Of a stretch of 64,000 bases of DNA, positions 33,767 through 45,440 are shown one piece after another. This DNA is from Strigamia acuminata. Its lineage: Eukaryota > Arthropoda > Chilopoda > Geophilomorpha > Linotaeniidae. The stretch is taken from the NCBI GenBank assembly GCA_949358305.1, contig CASHSZ010000001.1:154501-218500 (forward strand), given 5' to 3'. Numbering within the stretch: position 1 is the stretch's first letter; each line of letters begins with the position of its first letter. Made by a program: the position numbers and the translations under genes. The notes beneath the pieces are model-generated. The model made no database searches, was not told the DNA's origin, and saw nothing but the letters and a program-made list of their open reading frames with translations.

Positions 33767-33940
33767 GTCTGAATTTAAACTGGAATTTGTATTTTGCTCT
33801 GTTCTGTGATCGTGAAGAAAGAAAATATTGAGATTTAAAGGGAAAATGTAGCGCAAAATCCAATGACAATGGAATAAATCATTTCTAGCTGCAATCTTGC
33901 AAAATGAACCAATTCTCGAGTAAACAGCTAACATTACGAA

Positions 33941-34200
33941 AAATCTCGTCCGAAATGGCTAAATTGCAAGTTAAATGGCGCAAATGTTGAGAAATCTCGT
34001 CCGAAATGGCTAGATTTCAAGTTAAATGGCGCAAATTTGGAGAAATCTCGTCCAAAATGGCTAAATTTGCAGTTACAGGGCGCAAATCTTTAGGAATCTC
34101 GTCCGAAATGGCTAAATTTTAAGTTAAATGAGGCAAATCTTTAGAAATCTCTTCCGAAATGGCTAAATTTCAGGAAAAATGATGCAAATCTTGAGAAATC
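33941..34200. repeat. 51-bp tandem repeat, unit A
   Basis: aaatctcgtccgaaatggct recurs at 33941, 33992, 34043 and 34094 with exact 51-bp spacing, then degenerates into gaaatcttgag-type repeats to about 34440. Counterparts: B from about 42983, C from about 61384. Confidence 0.85.
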
Positions 34201-34464
34201 GAGAGAAATCGTGCAAAATCATGTGCAAAATCTTTCCCAAAATCTCAAGATTTAAAGTAAAATCGCGCAAATCTTGAGAAATCGGGAAAAAATCTTTCCC
34301 TAAATCTTAACAATAAATAAATCTTAAGAAATCGTTCAAAAACCTGAGAAATCTTGAGAAATCGGGCAAAATCTTTCCCTAAATCATAACAAATCTTAAG
34401 AAATTGTTCAAAACCCTGAGAAATCTTGAGAAATGGTTCAAAAATTTTTTTAAAACAAAATCGT

Positions 34465-35165
34465 AACCTAACATGCCCTAACCTAACGTTTCCTCAACCT
34501 AACGTGCCTTTAACCTAACCTAACGTGGTCCTGCCTTAACCTAACATGCCCTAACCTAGCATGCCCTAACCTAACGTGCCCTTAACCTAACCTAAGGTAC
34601 CCTAACCTAACCTAACGTGCCCTAACCTAACCTAACGTGCCCTAACCTAACCTAACGTGCCCTAACCTAACCTAACGTGCCCTAACCTAACCTAACGTGC
34701 CCTAACCTAACCTAAGGTGCCCTAACCTAACCTAACGTGCCCTAACCTAACCTAACGTGCCCTAACCTAACCTAACGTGTCCTAACCTAACCTAAGGTGC
34801 CCTAACCTAACCTAACGTGCCCTAACCTAACCTAACGTGCCCTAACCTAACCTAAGGTGCCCTAACCTAACCTAACGTGCCCTAACCTAACCTAACGTGC
34901 CCTAACCTAACCTAACGTGTCCTAACCTAACCTAAGGTGCCCTAACCTAACCTAACGTGCCCTAACCTAACCTAACGTACCCTAACCTAACCTAACGTAC
35001 CCTAACCTAACCTAACGTGGCCTAACCTAACCTAACGTGCCCTAACCTAATCTAACGTGCCCTAACCTAACATGCCCTTAACCTAACCAAACGTGGTCCT
35101 GCCTAAACCTAACATGCCTTTAACGTAACCTAAGGTAGTCTTGCCCTTACGTAACGTGCCTTTAT
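34465..35165. repeat. Telomere-motif minisatellite, unit A
   Basis: At least 22 exact-period 20-bp units CCTAACCTAACCTAACGTGC (about 34600-35060), flanked by irregular CCTAAC repeats. The reverse complement is three TTAGG arthropod telomere repeats plus a 5-bp interruption. Single-base variants (gtgt, ggtgc, gtac) mark individual units. Confidence 0.92.
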
Positions 35166-35706
35166 CACAAAACGTATTTTTGATTGTAAGAATGTGATTG
35201 CACAATAATTTTTCTAACTTTGCTCCACATTTGATCCAAGTTTGTCGAATTAATTGTTTACAATCTTTGAAAATTTTCGTTTTCTCAAATTTCATTCTTT
35301 AATTTAATTTAATTTAAGTTGCACAAAAACTCACTTTCTCTCCTCACTCAATAGTAGAGTTGCTATGGCAACCCCCTAATTTCCTCGCTTTATCGGTTAC
35401 TTTGAAAACGAAACGAAAGGAAATGAAAGGAAATGAAATGAAATGGGATGAAATGAAACGAAATGAAATGAAATGAAACGAAGGATTTCAACTCAGTAAA
35501 TTTTGTTCACGGTAACTAAACAAATTTTTTTAATTATCCTGAATTGGAGCAAATTTGGACGAAATATTTGTGGTGAACTTCAAGAAAATTTCAACAAATG
35601 TTGAAAAAACGTTGCATACTGGTAGGTATTTTCTTTTCTCTTTGTGCGCCGCGCACTATTTGCAACCGACAACAACCCGCCGACTTACATCTTCCACGCG
35701 GCCGGC

Positions 35707-35752
35707 GAACGGACCGATGAAGAACGGTCCGCAGCGCCGCCAAAAGCCGCGT
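35707..35752 (+). other. Duplication junction scar (exon 7-derived), A/B join
   Basis: gaacggaccgatgaagaacg, then gtccgcagcgccgc and aaagccgcgtt, closely matches exon 7 at 27234-27286 with a 3-bp insertion and a roughly 10-bp deletion. It sits exactly where tail sequence ends and intron-6 sequence restarts. The same scar is at 44446-44492 and 62847-62893. Confidence 0.75.
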
Positions 35753-36062
35753 TAAAAACTCAATTTTTATCGGAAATAACAAGAAATGAAGGTAAATAAA
35801 CAACACACGTCCAATCTTATCACATTTAATCGTGAGTAATAAAACACGCCGGCGCGTCAAGCACCGATTATTAACCATTAATTCCAAGAACATGATCCGG
35901 ATCACATTGCTAACTCCAACGACCGCCATTTTCAGAAATCAAAATCTCATCGCTGAAACCTCGAAAATGGCCGCATTTCTTTGATTTTTAGTACTGCTAA
36001 TTGTATTGTATGTACCCGAGTAGTTATCTCCATCATTCGCGAAAACCTCTACTCTTTTACAG

Positions 36063-39000
36063 ATTACTGGCTGTCATCTTTGACCAAATCACCCACGGAC
36101 AAAACGAGCCCGCAAAACAAACCGTCGAAGTCGAACAACGCCCTATTGAGCTCGCCAGTGCTTACCACCTTCGGCCAACGGATAACCGTCAGCCCACCAT
36201 GCACCGTCCCCCCGTCCAAGTCATTTTTCCGCGGTTCCACGACCTCCCTGGTGTCAAACTCCGACTCCATCGAGTGCGAAACCACCGGACTGCTCGTGAA
36301 ACCCGCGAATCCGCCGCCGCCACCGCCCCGCTGGTGCAAACCCGTGACGAATCAGAAGAACCGGCAAACAGAAGCCGACAAAAGCACGCACAACTCGCCG
36401 AAACGTCCACAGGCGCTCGTGGAGCCGAAAAACGGCAAAGTGGTGCGCAGGAAGAAGAAATCGACGCACTACACGCACTGGAACATTGTCGACTCGCCCC
36501 ACGACTACTACCGGAGCAGTTTGGCCGACAAAATCAGCGACTACGAGGACATTTGGGCCACGCCGGGCAAGCAGGAGACGCGCGGGGGGCCGAAAACCGT
36601 CGAATTGGTCACTTTTAAGCCGCCGACCGACAATTCGAGTCCCATGGCGTCGAGGAAACACGAGAACGGGCACAAGGTCGAAGGAATGTCCACGTCGGAC
36701 GCCAGTTCGTCGAAAAGCAGCCCGGCGTCCACGCTGAGCTCGTCGCCCTCATCACAAACGAGTCGACCGAGGAACAAACTGGGGCTGACCGTCGCCACCG
36801 GAAGCTGCTCGCCGTCCGTGACGAAGAAACATTCCAGTCCGTTCTACGCGGAGCCCGCTGACGCGCTGAACGGTCCGAAAAACGGTCCGCAGCGTCGCAA
36901 AGTGGCGCCGAAAGCCGCGTTTCGGTTGCTCAGCCACCGACACTCGGACCCGAACATCCAGTGGCCGGCCGCGAAGAACGGAGGCGTGTTGGAGACGATC
37001 TACGCGTCCGACGAGGCGTCTCAGAGCGCGCTGTCGTCCAGTCTGGACAACCTGAACGGGCACCGGCGCCTGGTGCGGTGCCGGGCGCGGATTCCGTCGA
37101 GTTTGGTGGCGCGGCAGCCGCAGGAGGACGAGAACCGCGTCATGGTGGACACGCAGACGCAGACGACACCAAAGGGTTGCGGGAATGTCAATGCGGGGAT
37201 CCCGAAACTGATCACGAAGAAGGGCAATGACTGCTCGTGGCCCGTGGACTCGTCGTGGGAGTGGCTGGGAAACGAGAACGAGAACGAGAGTTTGTTGCTC
37301 GGGGACTCGGACGAGGACGACGAGGAAGTGACGGTCGAGACGATTTTGAAGCGCGACGCCAAGTTCCCGCTGGTCGAGGCGCCGCCCGGGGAGGGCGAGG
37401 GGGCGCCCGACGGACTCACGGTCGAGGATCTCATCCAGCAGAAGTCGCCCGACCTGCACGTGCCCGAGATCCAGCCGCTCACGAGGAGCAATTTGTTGAG
37501 GGTGTCCGAGTACGATAATCTGGACGAGGGTGGACGGAATTGTCGGCGGAGGTGTGACGGGTCCGTGCACGAGAGAGACAATTTGGCGTACGCGGCGTCG
37601 GAGAGCGCGAGTTCGGTGACGGAGTTTTCGGAGCCGTGGGACAGCGCGCGGTGGGAGGAGATTTTGAGGATGGTTCGGGAGCCGAGGGAGCCGAGGGTGA
37701 TGGAGGAGGTGGAAAACGAGAGGAATGCGATCGAGTTGCTGCCGTTGGATGTGGTGAACGAGGCGGTGAGGAATAGGAAGTTGTCGCTGGTGGAGGATGA
37801 TTGCACGTCGGTGTCGAGTTTGCCGACCGTGGATTTCGATCGGGATAGTTCGTATTGTACGCAGGGGAAGACGCCGCACACTTTTATGCGTAAATTGATT
37901 TATATTTGGTTTGGTTTGGTTTGGTTTGATTTTTTTCTTTTTTTTTTTTAAAGCTTCGACTTATATATTTATGTTGAGGAATAAGAATAAGGATTTAGGC
38001 GACTCCATTAGGGAATATGTTCTCAGGTATGTGTAGACTGGTTTGAAAGCAACATTGGTGGCACTAACATCTAGAATAGCAAAACATAAAGCGTGTTCAA
38101 AGTTTTGGTTTTTACGGTTTCTATGAACCGAATGGCGTTTAAAACCTAAACCACGACTGGAGTGGTTTATGAATCGGTTTGACAAAAATTTATCAAAAGT
38201 TTTAGTCAAATTTATTAAAAATTTGACTAAAATTTATTAAAAATTTGACTAAAATTTATCAAAAATTTGACTAAAATTTATCAAAAATTTGAGAAAAATT
38301 TATCGAAATTTGAGAAAAATTTATCGAAAAATTGAGAAAAATTTATCGAAAATTTGAGAAAAATTTATCAAAAATTTTACAAAAATTTATCAAAAATTTG
38401 AGAAAAATTTATCAAAAATTTGAGAAAAATTTATCAAAAATTTGAGAAAAATTTATCAAAAATTTGAGAAAAATTTATCAAAAATTTGAGAAAAATTTAT
38501 CAAAAATTTGAGAAAAATTTATCAAAAATTTGACAAAAATTTATCAAAAATTTGACAAAAATTTATCAAAAATTTGAGAAAAATTTGAGAAAAATTTGAC
38601 AAAAATTTATCAAAAATTTGACAAAAATTTATCAAAAATTTGACAAAAATTTATCAAAAATTAGAGAAAAAATTTATCAAACATTTGACAAAAGTTTAGG
38701 TTGTGTATTGCTTTTCTCTTTTTCGAACTTGTGTTTGTATTCCTTGGTTGAGTGTAGTTTCATCAATATTTTGTATTTATTTGTTTATTTTGTTTCTTTT
38801 CTCTCAGGTTGTCTCAGGATAAAAGTACAACTTTTGGCAAAACGATCGAGAATTTCATCCAATGCACTTTAGACAGTCAAGAAACGAGTCCTCACATAGT
38901 CATGAGAAACGTAGGATTACAATTAATTACCCATTTATTAACTGAATTGTATTGTAAGCATTTTCTTTTTTCAAAAGGTCCGTCAGTTCATGAGCGGCAT

Positions 39001-40845
39001 CAAGAATTATCTAGTCAAGCATGGTGAAGGCCAGTTTGAAATGGTGGTCCAGGTGGAAAGAAGCAAGGTGGCCAATTAGAAATGTGAAATTTTGAATTTG
39101 AATTAATTTTGTTTGTTTTGATCAGCTCAAAGCGAACGAGTTCCTCAACCTGGACGCGATCCTCGAAGGAGTTCTTCACAAGATCGTGATCAAACCGCTG
39201 AAGAAACACATTTATCAGTTGTTCGTTAACGAGTACACCAAAAATGGCGATCTCAAACTGCTGTCCGATAACATCAAGTATGCCAGATCGAAAACGCCCG
39301 AAGAATTCGGGGTCAAGGTATGGAAAGAATGAAAAAAAAATATTTGATTTGACACACATTTGATTTTATCTGATTTTGATTGTAGTCTCAGTTCACTCCA
39401 CCCAAGGGATCGGCGATGGACACTGTGCATCATTTTCTACGGCGTTTACAACAAGTTTATTCACCGATGAGGAAACTGGAGAATTTGTTGACCTCCACTG
39501 CCTGCATTTTTAGCAGCGTAAGAATGGATAAATACTAGTAGCCTTGTGTGCGGTATCTACCGCGGTATTTTTTTTTACGACATAATACTGCGGTATCCAC
39601 CAAATACTGCAATAGTGCATCAATATTGAAAATTGCACCAATACCGAATATCACATCAACACCGCGTTGTCAGTCATCGCAAATGTGTTGGTTTTTATAG
39701 TTTTGGTCAATTTTAAGTTTGATTTTTATCGTTTTCTTCTGTTTCAACTTTGATTTTTATCCTTTTGTTCCATTTAAAGTTTGATTTTCATCGTTTTGTT
39801 CCATTTGCTGTATTTGGTGAATACCGTACTGCACTTGCGCAAATAAATTAATGCCATTAATGTCATTAAATCATTCTATTAAATTACCAAAACGAAAGTG
39901 CACGTTCATTACGTTAAATACAAAAAAAATATCATTTAATTAAAAAAGAAATTGTAGTTGTGGACGACGTTATTTAGTTGGTTATTTACATTTGCAATTT
40001 TAATTCTTTCGCAGGTGCAAAACGTGAATGAAAAAGACGAAACTTCGATGGGAGCCGACGGTAAGCGAGAAAAAAATGAAATTGAAATTGTAATAGACCC
40101 GAAATCAATTTTTAGATTATTTGCCGATGTTGATGTACGTGCTCGTCCATTGCGGGATGATTGCGGCCGAAATCGAAGCGGATTACATGTGGGGTCTGCT
40201 GCACCCGTCGCTGCTGACCGGCGAAGGAGGCTACTACTTGACCACGTTGAGCAGCGCGGTGCACGTGCTCAAAAACTTTCAAAAGTGGCACGTGGACAGG
40301 CGTAAAGAGATCAATTCCATCGACAACAAAGAAGTGAATAAGAAGATTGATAAATTTAATTTAATTTAATTTAATTTAATTAAATTTTCTTGTTTTGTAT
40401 CAGAGCGAAAATCAAGGATTTATGAAAATTATGATACCCGACGAAATTAATGGCAGTATCATTTCAAAAACGTTCCCAGTACGGCCTACTATTAGTACAA
40501 AAGAAGTTGGTACGATTGAAATGAAAAATTCTATTGTGTTTTGTCAATTTATTAATTTATTTGCTATTTTAGGGAAAATGATCGCTCACAAATTCAATAT
40601 AACGAATCCTCAGGATTATGGCCTATTCAAATTAGTCAACGGAGAAGGTAAATACTAAATAGAGAGTTTGCGTTACAAAATGTCAAGTTATAATTTTATT
40701 TTTTGCTTTAGAAACGCTACTCATGGACGCAGAGTGCCCGTATTCGATGCAGATGCAACTGCAAGTGGCCGCTGTGGAATGTGCGTTTGCGTATAAACGA
40801 ATCGACGCTAAAATCGCGTGGCCAATTACTAATAAAAAGTCTTGA
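36063..40845 (+). CDS. 5'-truncated Sprint/RIN copy, unit B (linker + VPS9 + RA, no SH2)
   Basis: Exons read: 36063-37889, 37954-38026, 38808-38910, 38978-39067, 39126-39317, 39386-39517, 40015-40060, 40116-40333, 40404-40509, 40573-40647, 40712-40845. Splice sites and phases match unit A; about 998 codons with no stop or frameshift. Exon 7 is 15 nt longer than in A (two residues near KPSKSNN, three near NQKNRQ), both in frame. Catalytic DDYLP and GYYLT motifs are intact. No SH2 exons or own start codon are evident. It could be joined to exon 6 (phases match), use its own promoter, or be silent. The preserved frame argues for recent origin or selection. Confidence 0.7.
38190..38690. repeat. 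21-bp tandem repeat in intron 8, unit B
   Basis: About 23 units of the same aaaatttatc/aaaaatttga repeat as in unit A, with a gagaaaa variant dominating the centre. The longest of the three arrays. Confidence 0.88.
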
Positions 40846-43429
40846 ACGAGTGAGCTGCTGTAATTGAATTTTGTTTAGTTTTTATTTGTATTTTAATTGT
40901 TTTTTCGTTTTTGCTAGCTTTTGGAAAGAACCGACGCAAATTCGTAAATGTTCTCAGCAAGTTTGGCCAGTTTCTTCTTGTTTTATTTTCTCATACATTG
41001 CTGCAACTGTGACGGGACGTTCTTTGTACATATTGCATTGTATTATATTGTGTAAAAGGTTTTTCATTTGTTAAATGCTATACTTTGTTTTATTTTTTAC
41101 TTTTTCTGTGCCTTCGTTTGTTTCTCTCATTCAAGGTGTATATGTTTTTGACATTTTCAAAAAAAGGACTGTAAAATGACGAAAAATTAAAGAAATTATT
41201 GAAGAGATTTTATATTGTTTGTGTGTTTGATTGGGCTGCTGCAACGACAAATGCCCAAATATTTGGCGTGCTGCAGGGAAGTTCCAAGGAGTACGGAGAT
41301 TCCTGTAACTCTAGACCGACTGCAGTTGAGTTGAAGCGGTGAAAAGTAGCGAACAAATCCGTGTAAATAAGTTTTTCTCACTGCAAAAAAATTAGATTTT
41401 CGTACATAAAATTAAAGAAATTATTGAAATTATTGTTTGTTTAATTAAATGGAATTGTACAAATAAATAGAAAGAATATTTGAAAAATTCAAAATGACGA
41501 AATACGTACAACCTATGAATCAATCCATCTTCGTGAAGCTCGTGATCATGATCGTGAATCGTGAATCGTGAATCGTGATGTATAATAACTCGCAATTGTG
41601 ATCGGCAACGCCCAAAGAAATGTTCTATAATATAATAGTCACATTATTCTGAAGCAATCTTGGTGTGATAAATGTATCCAACATGGCGTCGTGAACAATG
41701 AACATAGCAAAGCAAAGAATAAGTCGGATCGGGAATCGGGAGCAAGGAGTGAGATTAATGACGTCACTTTCGCTACTCGTTCCATTTTTAACATGCAATT
41801 GCATGTTAATTGTAAGCCTAGTTATTTGGAGATAGGGAGAAAATAGTATATTATATAACATGTAAGTATAGGTCTGTGTGTATATAAAGGCGAGTGGATG
41901 AAACAGGACTGTGCCATTTGACATTGTGAGTTGATGCGAGGCGGTCGGGCGAGGCGAGGCGAGGAGCCATTTTTCCTCATTTCCACGTTCGTTTTCATCT
42001 TTTCAACGGACGAATTGGTTTGAATTGGTTTGAATTGGTTTGAATCGTTTGCTTTTCAATATTAATTTGCTTTTTTATGTTATTTTAGGAAATATTTTGA
42101 CGGATGATGTGAGTTTGCACGTGTTCATGGACCGCCTTTGTCTTCGTCCTCGTAAATTTAAATCATTGAAGAATTATTCTTGAATTTCTAGTACTGTATC
42201 GATTGTTTTGTGGTTTAATAAACGCGATTGTTTGATGATTTCTTGAAGAGTAGATATTATACCGGTATGAAAAATAAAAATTATATTTGGATTGTAAAAA
42301 GTAGTGTTTGTTATTTTTAAAAATATTTGTAAATAAACTAAAAGCTGATCTGTGAATTTCTTCTTCTCTTTTTATATTTTATTTTGGATGATGAATGATG
42401 ATTAAGCCTATTTGTGTTATCTATTGGCGTTAGGAGTGAGAAAGGAGAGGACTTCGTAGAGACGGGACAAGACGAGAGAGACTCTACTCGAATGAATAAT
42501 GTTAAAAAATTTGACATTTGGAGTTTTTAGGGTTTATTTTCTTGAATTTTGGAGTTTTTAGGGTTTATTTTCTTGAATTTTGGAGTTTTTAGGGTTTATT
42601 TTCTCGAATTTTGGAGTTTTTAGGGTTGATTTTCTCGAATTTTGGAGTTTTTAGGGTTTATTTTCTCGAATTTTGGAGTTTTTAGGGTTTATTTTCTCGA
42701 ATTTTGGAGTTTTTGGGGTTTATTTCCTTGAATTTTGGAGTTTTTGGGGTTTATTTCCTTGAATTTTGGAGTTTTTGGGGTTTATTTCCTTGAATTTTGC
42801 GTTTATGCGGTCTGAATTTAAACTGGAATTTGTATTTTGCTCTGTTCTGTGATCGTGAAGAAAGAAAATATTGAGATTTAAAGGGAAAATGTAGCGCAAA
42901 ATCCAATGACAATGGAATAAATCATTTCTAGCTGCAATCTTGCAAAATGAACCAATTCTCGAGTAAACAGCTAACATTACGAAAAATCTCGTCCGAAATG
43001 GCTAAATTGCAAGTTAAATGGCGCAAATGTTGAGAAATCTCGTCCGAAATGGCTAGATTTCAAGTTAAATGGCGCAAATTTGGAGAAATCTCGTCCAAAA
43101 TGGCTAAATTTGCAGTTACAGGGCGCAAATCTTTAGGAATCTCGTCCGAAATGGCTAAATTTTAAGTTAAATGAGGCAAATCTTTAGAAATCTCTTCCGA
43201 AATGGCTAAATTTGAGGAAAAATTGTGCAAATCTTGAGAAATCTAGAGAAATCGTGCAAAATCATGTGCAAAATCTTTCCCAAAATCTCTAGATTAAAAG
43301 GAAAATCGCGGAAATCTTGAGAAATCGGGAAAAAATCTTTTCCTAAATCTTAACAATAAATCTTAAGAAATTGTTCAAAACCCTGAGAAATCTTGAGAAA
43401 TGGTTTAAAAATTTTTTTAAAACAAAATC

Positions 43430-43850
43430 GTAACCTAACATGCCCTAACCTAACGTTTCCTCAACCTAACGTGCCTTTAACCTAACCTAACGTGGTCCTG
43501 CCTTAACCTAACATGCCTTAACCTAGCATGCCCTAACCTAACGTGCCCTTAACCTAACCTAAGGTACCCTAACCTAACCTAACGTGCCCTAACCTAACCT
43601 AACGTGCCCTAACCTAACCTAACGTGCCTTAACCTAACCTAACGTGCCCTAACCTAACCTAACGTGCCCTAACCTAACCTAACGTGCCCTAACCTAACCT
43701 AACGTGCCCTAACCTAACCTAACGTGCCCTAACCTAACATGCCCTTAACCTAACCTAACGTGCCCTTAACCTAACCAAACGTGGTCCTGCCTTAACCTAA
43801 CATGCCTTTAACGTAACCTAAGGTAGTCTTGCCCTTACGTAACGTGCCTT
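43430..43850. repeat. Telomere-motif minisatellite, unit B
   Basis: The same 20-bp CCTAACCTAACCTAACGTGC unit as in A, but only about 9 regular copies with degenerate flanks. Confidence 0.9.
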
Positions 43851-44445
43851 TATCACAAAACGTATTTTTGATTGTAAGAATGTGATTGCACAATAATTTT
43901 TCTAACTTTGCTCCACATTTGATCCAAGTTTGTCGAATTAATTGTTTACAATCTGTGAAAATTTTTGTTTTCTCAAATTTCATTCTTTATTTTAATTTAA
44001 TTTAAGTTGCACAAAAACTCACTTTCTCTCCTCACTCAATAGTAGAGTTGCTATGGCAACCCCCTAATTTCCTCGCTTTATCGGTTACTTTGAAAACGAA
44101 ACGAAAGGAAATGAAAGGAAATGAAATGAAATGAAACGAAATGAAATGAAACGAAATGAAATTAAACGAAACGAAACGAAATGAAATGAAATGAAACGAA
44201 GGATTTCAACTCAGTAAATTTTGTTCACGGTAACTAAACAAATTTTTTTAATTATCCTGAATTGGAGCAAATTTGGACGAAATATTTGTGGTGAACTTCA
44301 AGAAAATTTCAACAAATGTTGAAAATACGTTGCATACTGGTAGGTATTTTCTTTTCTTTTCTTTTCTTTTCTTTTTGTGCGCCGCGCACTACTTGTATTT
44401 GCAACCGACAACAACCCGCCGACTTACATCTTCCACGCGGCCGGC

Positions 44446-44492
44446 GAACGGACCGATGAAGAACGGTCCGCAGCGCCGCCAAAAGCCGCGTT
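44446..44492 (+). other. Duplication junction scar, B/C join
   Basis: Same exon 7-derived sequence as at 35707-35752, in the same position between tail and intron-6 sequence. Confidence 0.75.
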
Positions 44493-45184
44493 AAAAACTC
44501 AATTTTTATCGGAAATAACAAGAAATGAAGGTAAATAAACAACACACGTCCAATCTTACCACATTTAATCGTGAGTAATAAAACACGCCGGCACGTCAAG
44601 CACCGATTATTAACCATTAATTCCAAGAACATGATCCGGATCACATTGCTAACTCCAACGACCGCCATTTTCGGAAATCAAAATCTCATCGCTGAAACCT
44701 CGAAAATGGCCGCATTTCTTTGATTTTTAGTACTGCTAATTGTATTGTATGTACCCGAGTAGTTATCTCCATCATTCGCGAAAACCTCTACTCTTTTACA
44801 GATTACTGGCTGTCATCTTTGACCAAATCACCCACGGACAAAACGAGCCCGCAAAACAAACCGTCGAAGTCGAACAACGCCCTATTGAGCTCGCCAGTGC
44901 TTACCACCTTCGGCCAACGGATAACCGTCAGCCCACCATGCACCGTCCCCCCGTCCAAGTCATTTTTCCGCGGTTCCACGACCTCCCTGGTGTCAAACTC
45001 CGACTCCATCGAGTGCGAAACCACCGGACTGCTCGTGAAACCCGCGAATCCGCCGCCGCCGCCGCCCCGCTGGTGCAAACCCGTGACGAACCGGAAAACA
45101 GAAGCCGACAAAAGCACGCACAACTCGCCGAAACGTCCACAGGCGCTCGTGGAGCCGAAAAACGGCAAAGTGGTGCGCAGGAAG

Positions 45185-45400
45185 TGTTGGAAATCGTGTG
45201 GTTGAAATAATGCAACATCATCGTAGGGTTAAAGAATTACAAGTGTTTTATTCTGGGAAAATACACAGGTTAAATATGTAGACACTGGGCCATGATTGGC
45301 TGTTAAATTGGGTCGTCTAGTGGACGTATCAGCGTCTGCCACGGAACGTCCGAGTGCCCTCTCGCGACGTAATGGCGGTCAAGCGACATGGGGTCCAACA
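45185..45400 (-). repeat. Copia copy 1, 3' LTR
   Basis: 216 bp, same sequence as the other three LTRs as far as can be read. It begins directly after TSD ggaag and is preceded (element strand) by the polypurine tract. Confidence 0.95.
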
Positions 45401-45440
45401 AATTCTCCTCTTGAACCGTCATTACGCACTGCTTTCTTGA

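Larger units (their letters stand above)
26138..35706 (+). repeat. Duplication unit A (exon 7 to downstream tail)
   Basis: The block from late intron 6 through exons 7-17 and about 4 kb of tail recurs in the same orientation as units B, C and D. The marker taactccaac before exon 7 lies at 26289, 35911, 44650 and 63051, giving spacings of 9622, 8739 and 18401 bp. Subtracting two Copia insertions (10,002 bp with TSDs) from the last leaves 8399. Length differences come mainly from minisatellite copy number. Confidence 0.9.
31524..35706 (+). other. Unit A downstream tail (3' UTR and intergenic)
   Basis: After the stop codon there is about 1.4 kb of AT-rich sequence with possible polyadenylation signals (e.g. 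AATAAA at 32936-32941). Then follow a promoter-like cluster (32437-32620), a 31-bp minisatellite (33226-33766), 51-bp repeats (33941-34200), a telomere-like minisatellite (34465-35165) and a GAAATGAAAC pentamer tract (35405-35485). No convincing protein-coding gene. Confidence 0.6.
35753..44445 (+). repeat. Duplication unit B
   Basis: A same-orientation copy of unit A from intron 6 through the tail. It lacks the exon 1-6 (SH2) region. Exon 7 and the start of intron 8 look closest to unit A; from about 39.1 kb on it matches unit C. Confidence 0.9.
40846..44801 (+). other. Unit B tail and unit C intron 6
   Basis: Same order as the unit A tail: AT-rich 3' region, promoter-like cluster (about 41759-41920), 31-bp minisatellite (42518-42798), 51-bp repeats (about 42983-43200), telomere-motif minisatellite, junction scar (44446-44492), then the intron-6 segment before unit C exon 7. 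No gene is seen. Confidence 0.65.

Noticed and set aside
34465-35165. A real chromosome end (telomere)
   Set aside because: The TTAGG-type units are interrupted every 20 bp and unique gene sequence continues on both sides. It is an interstitial minisatellite.
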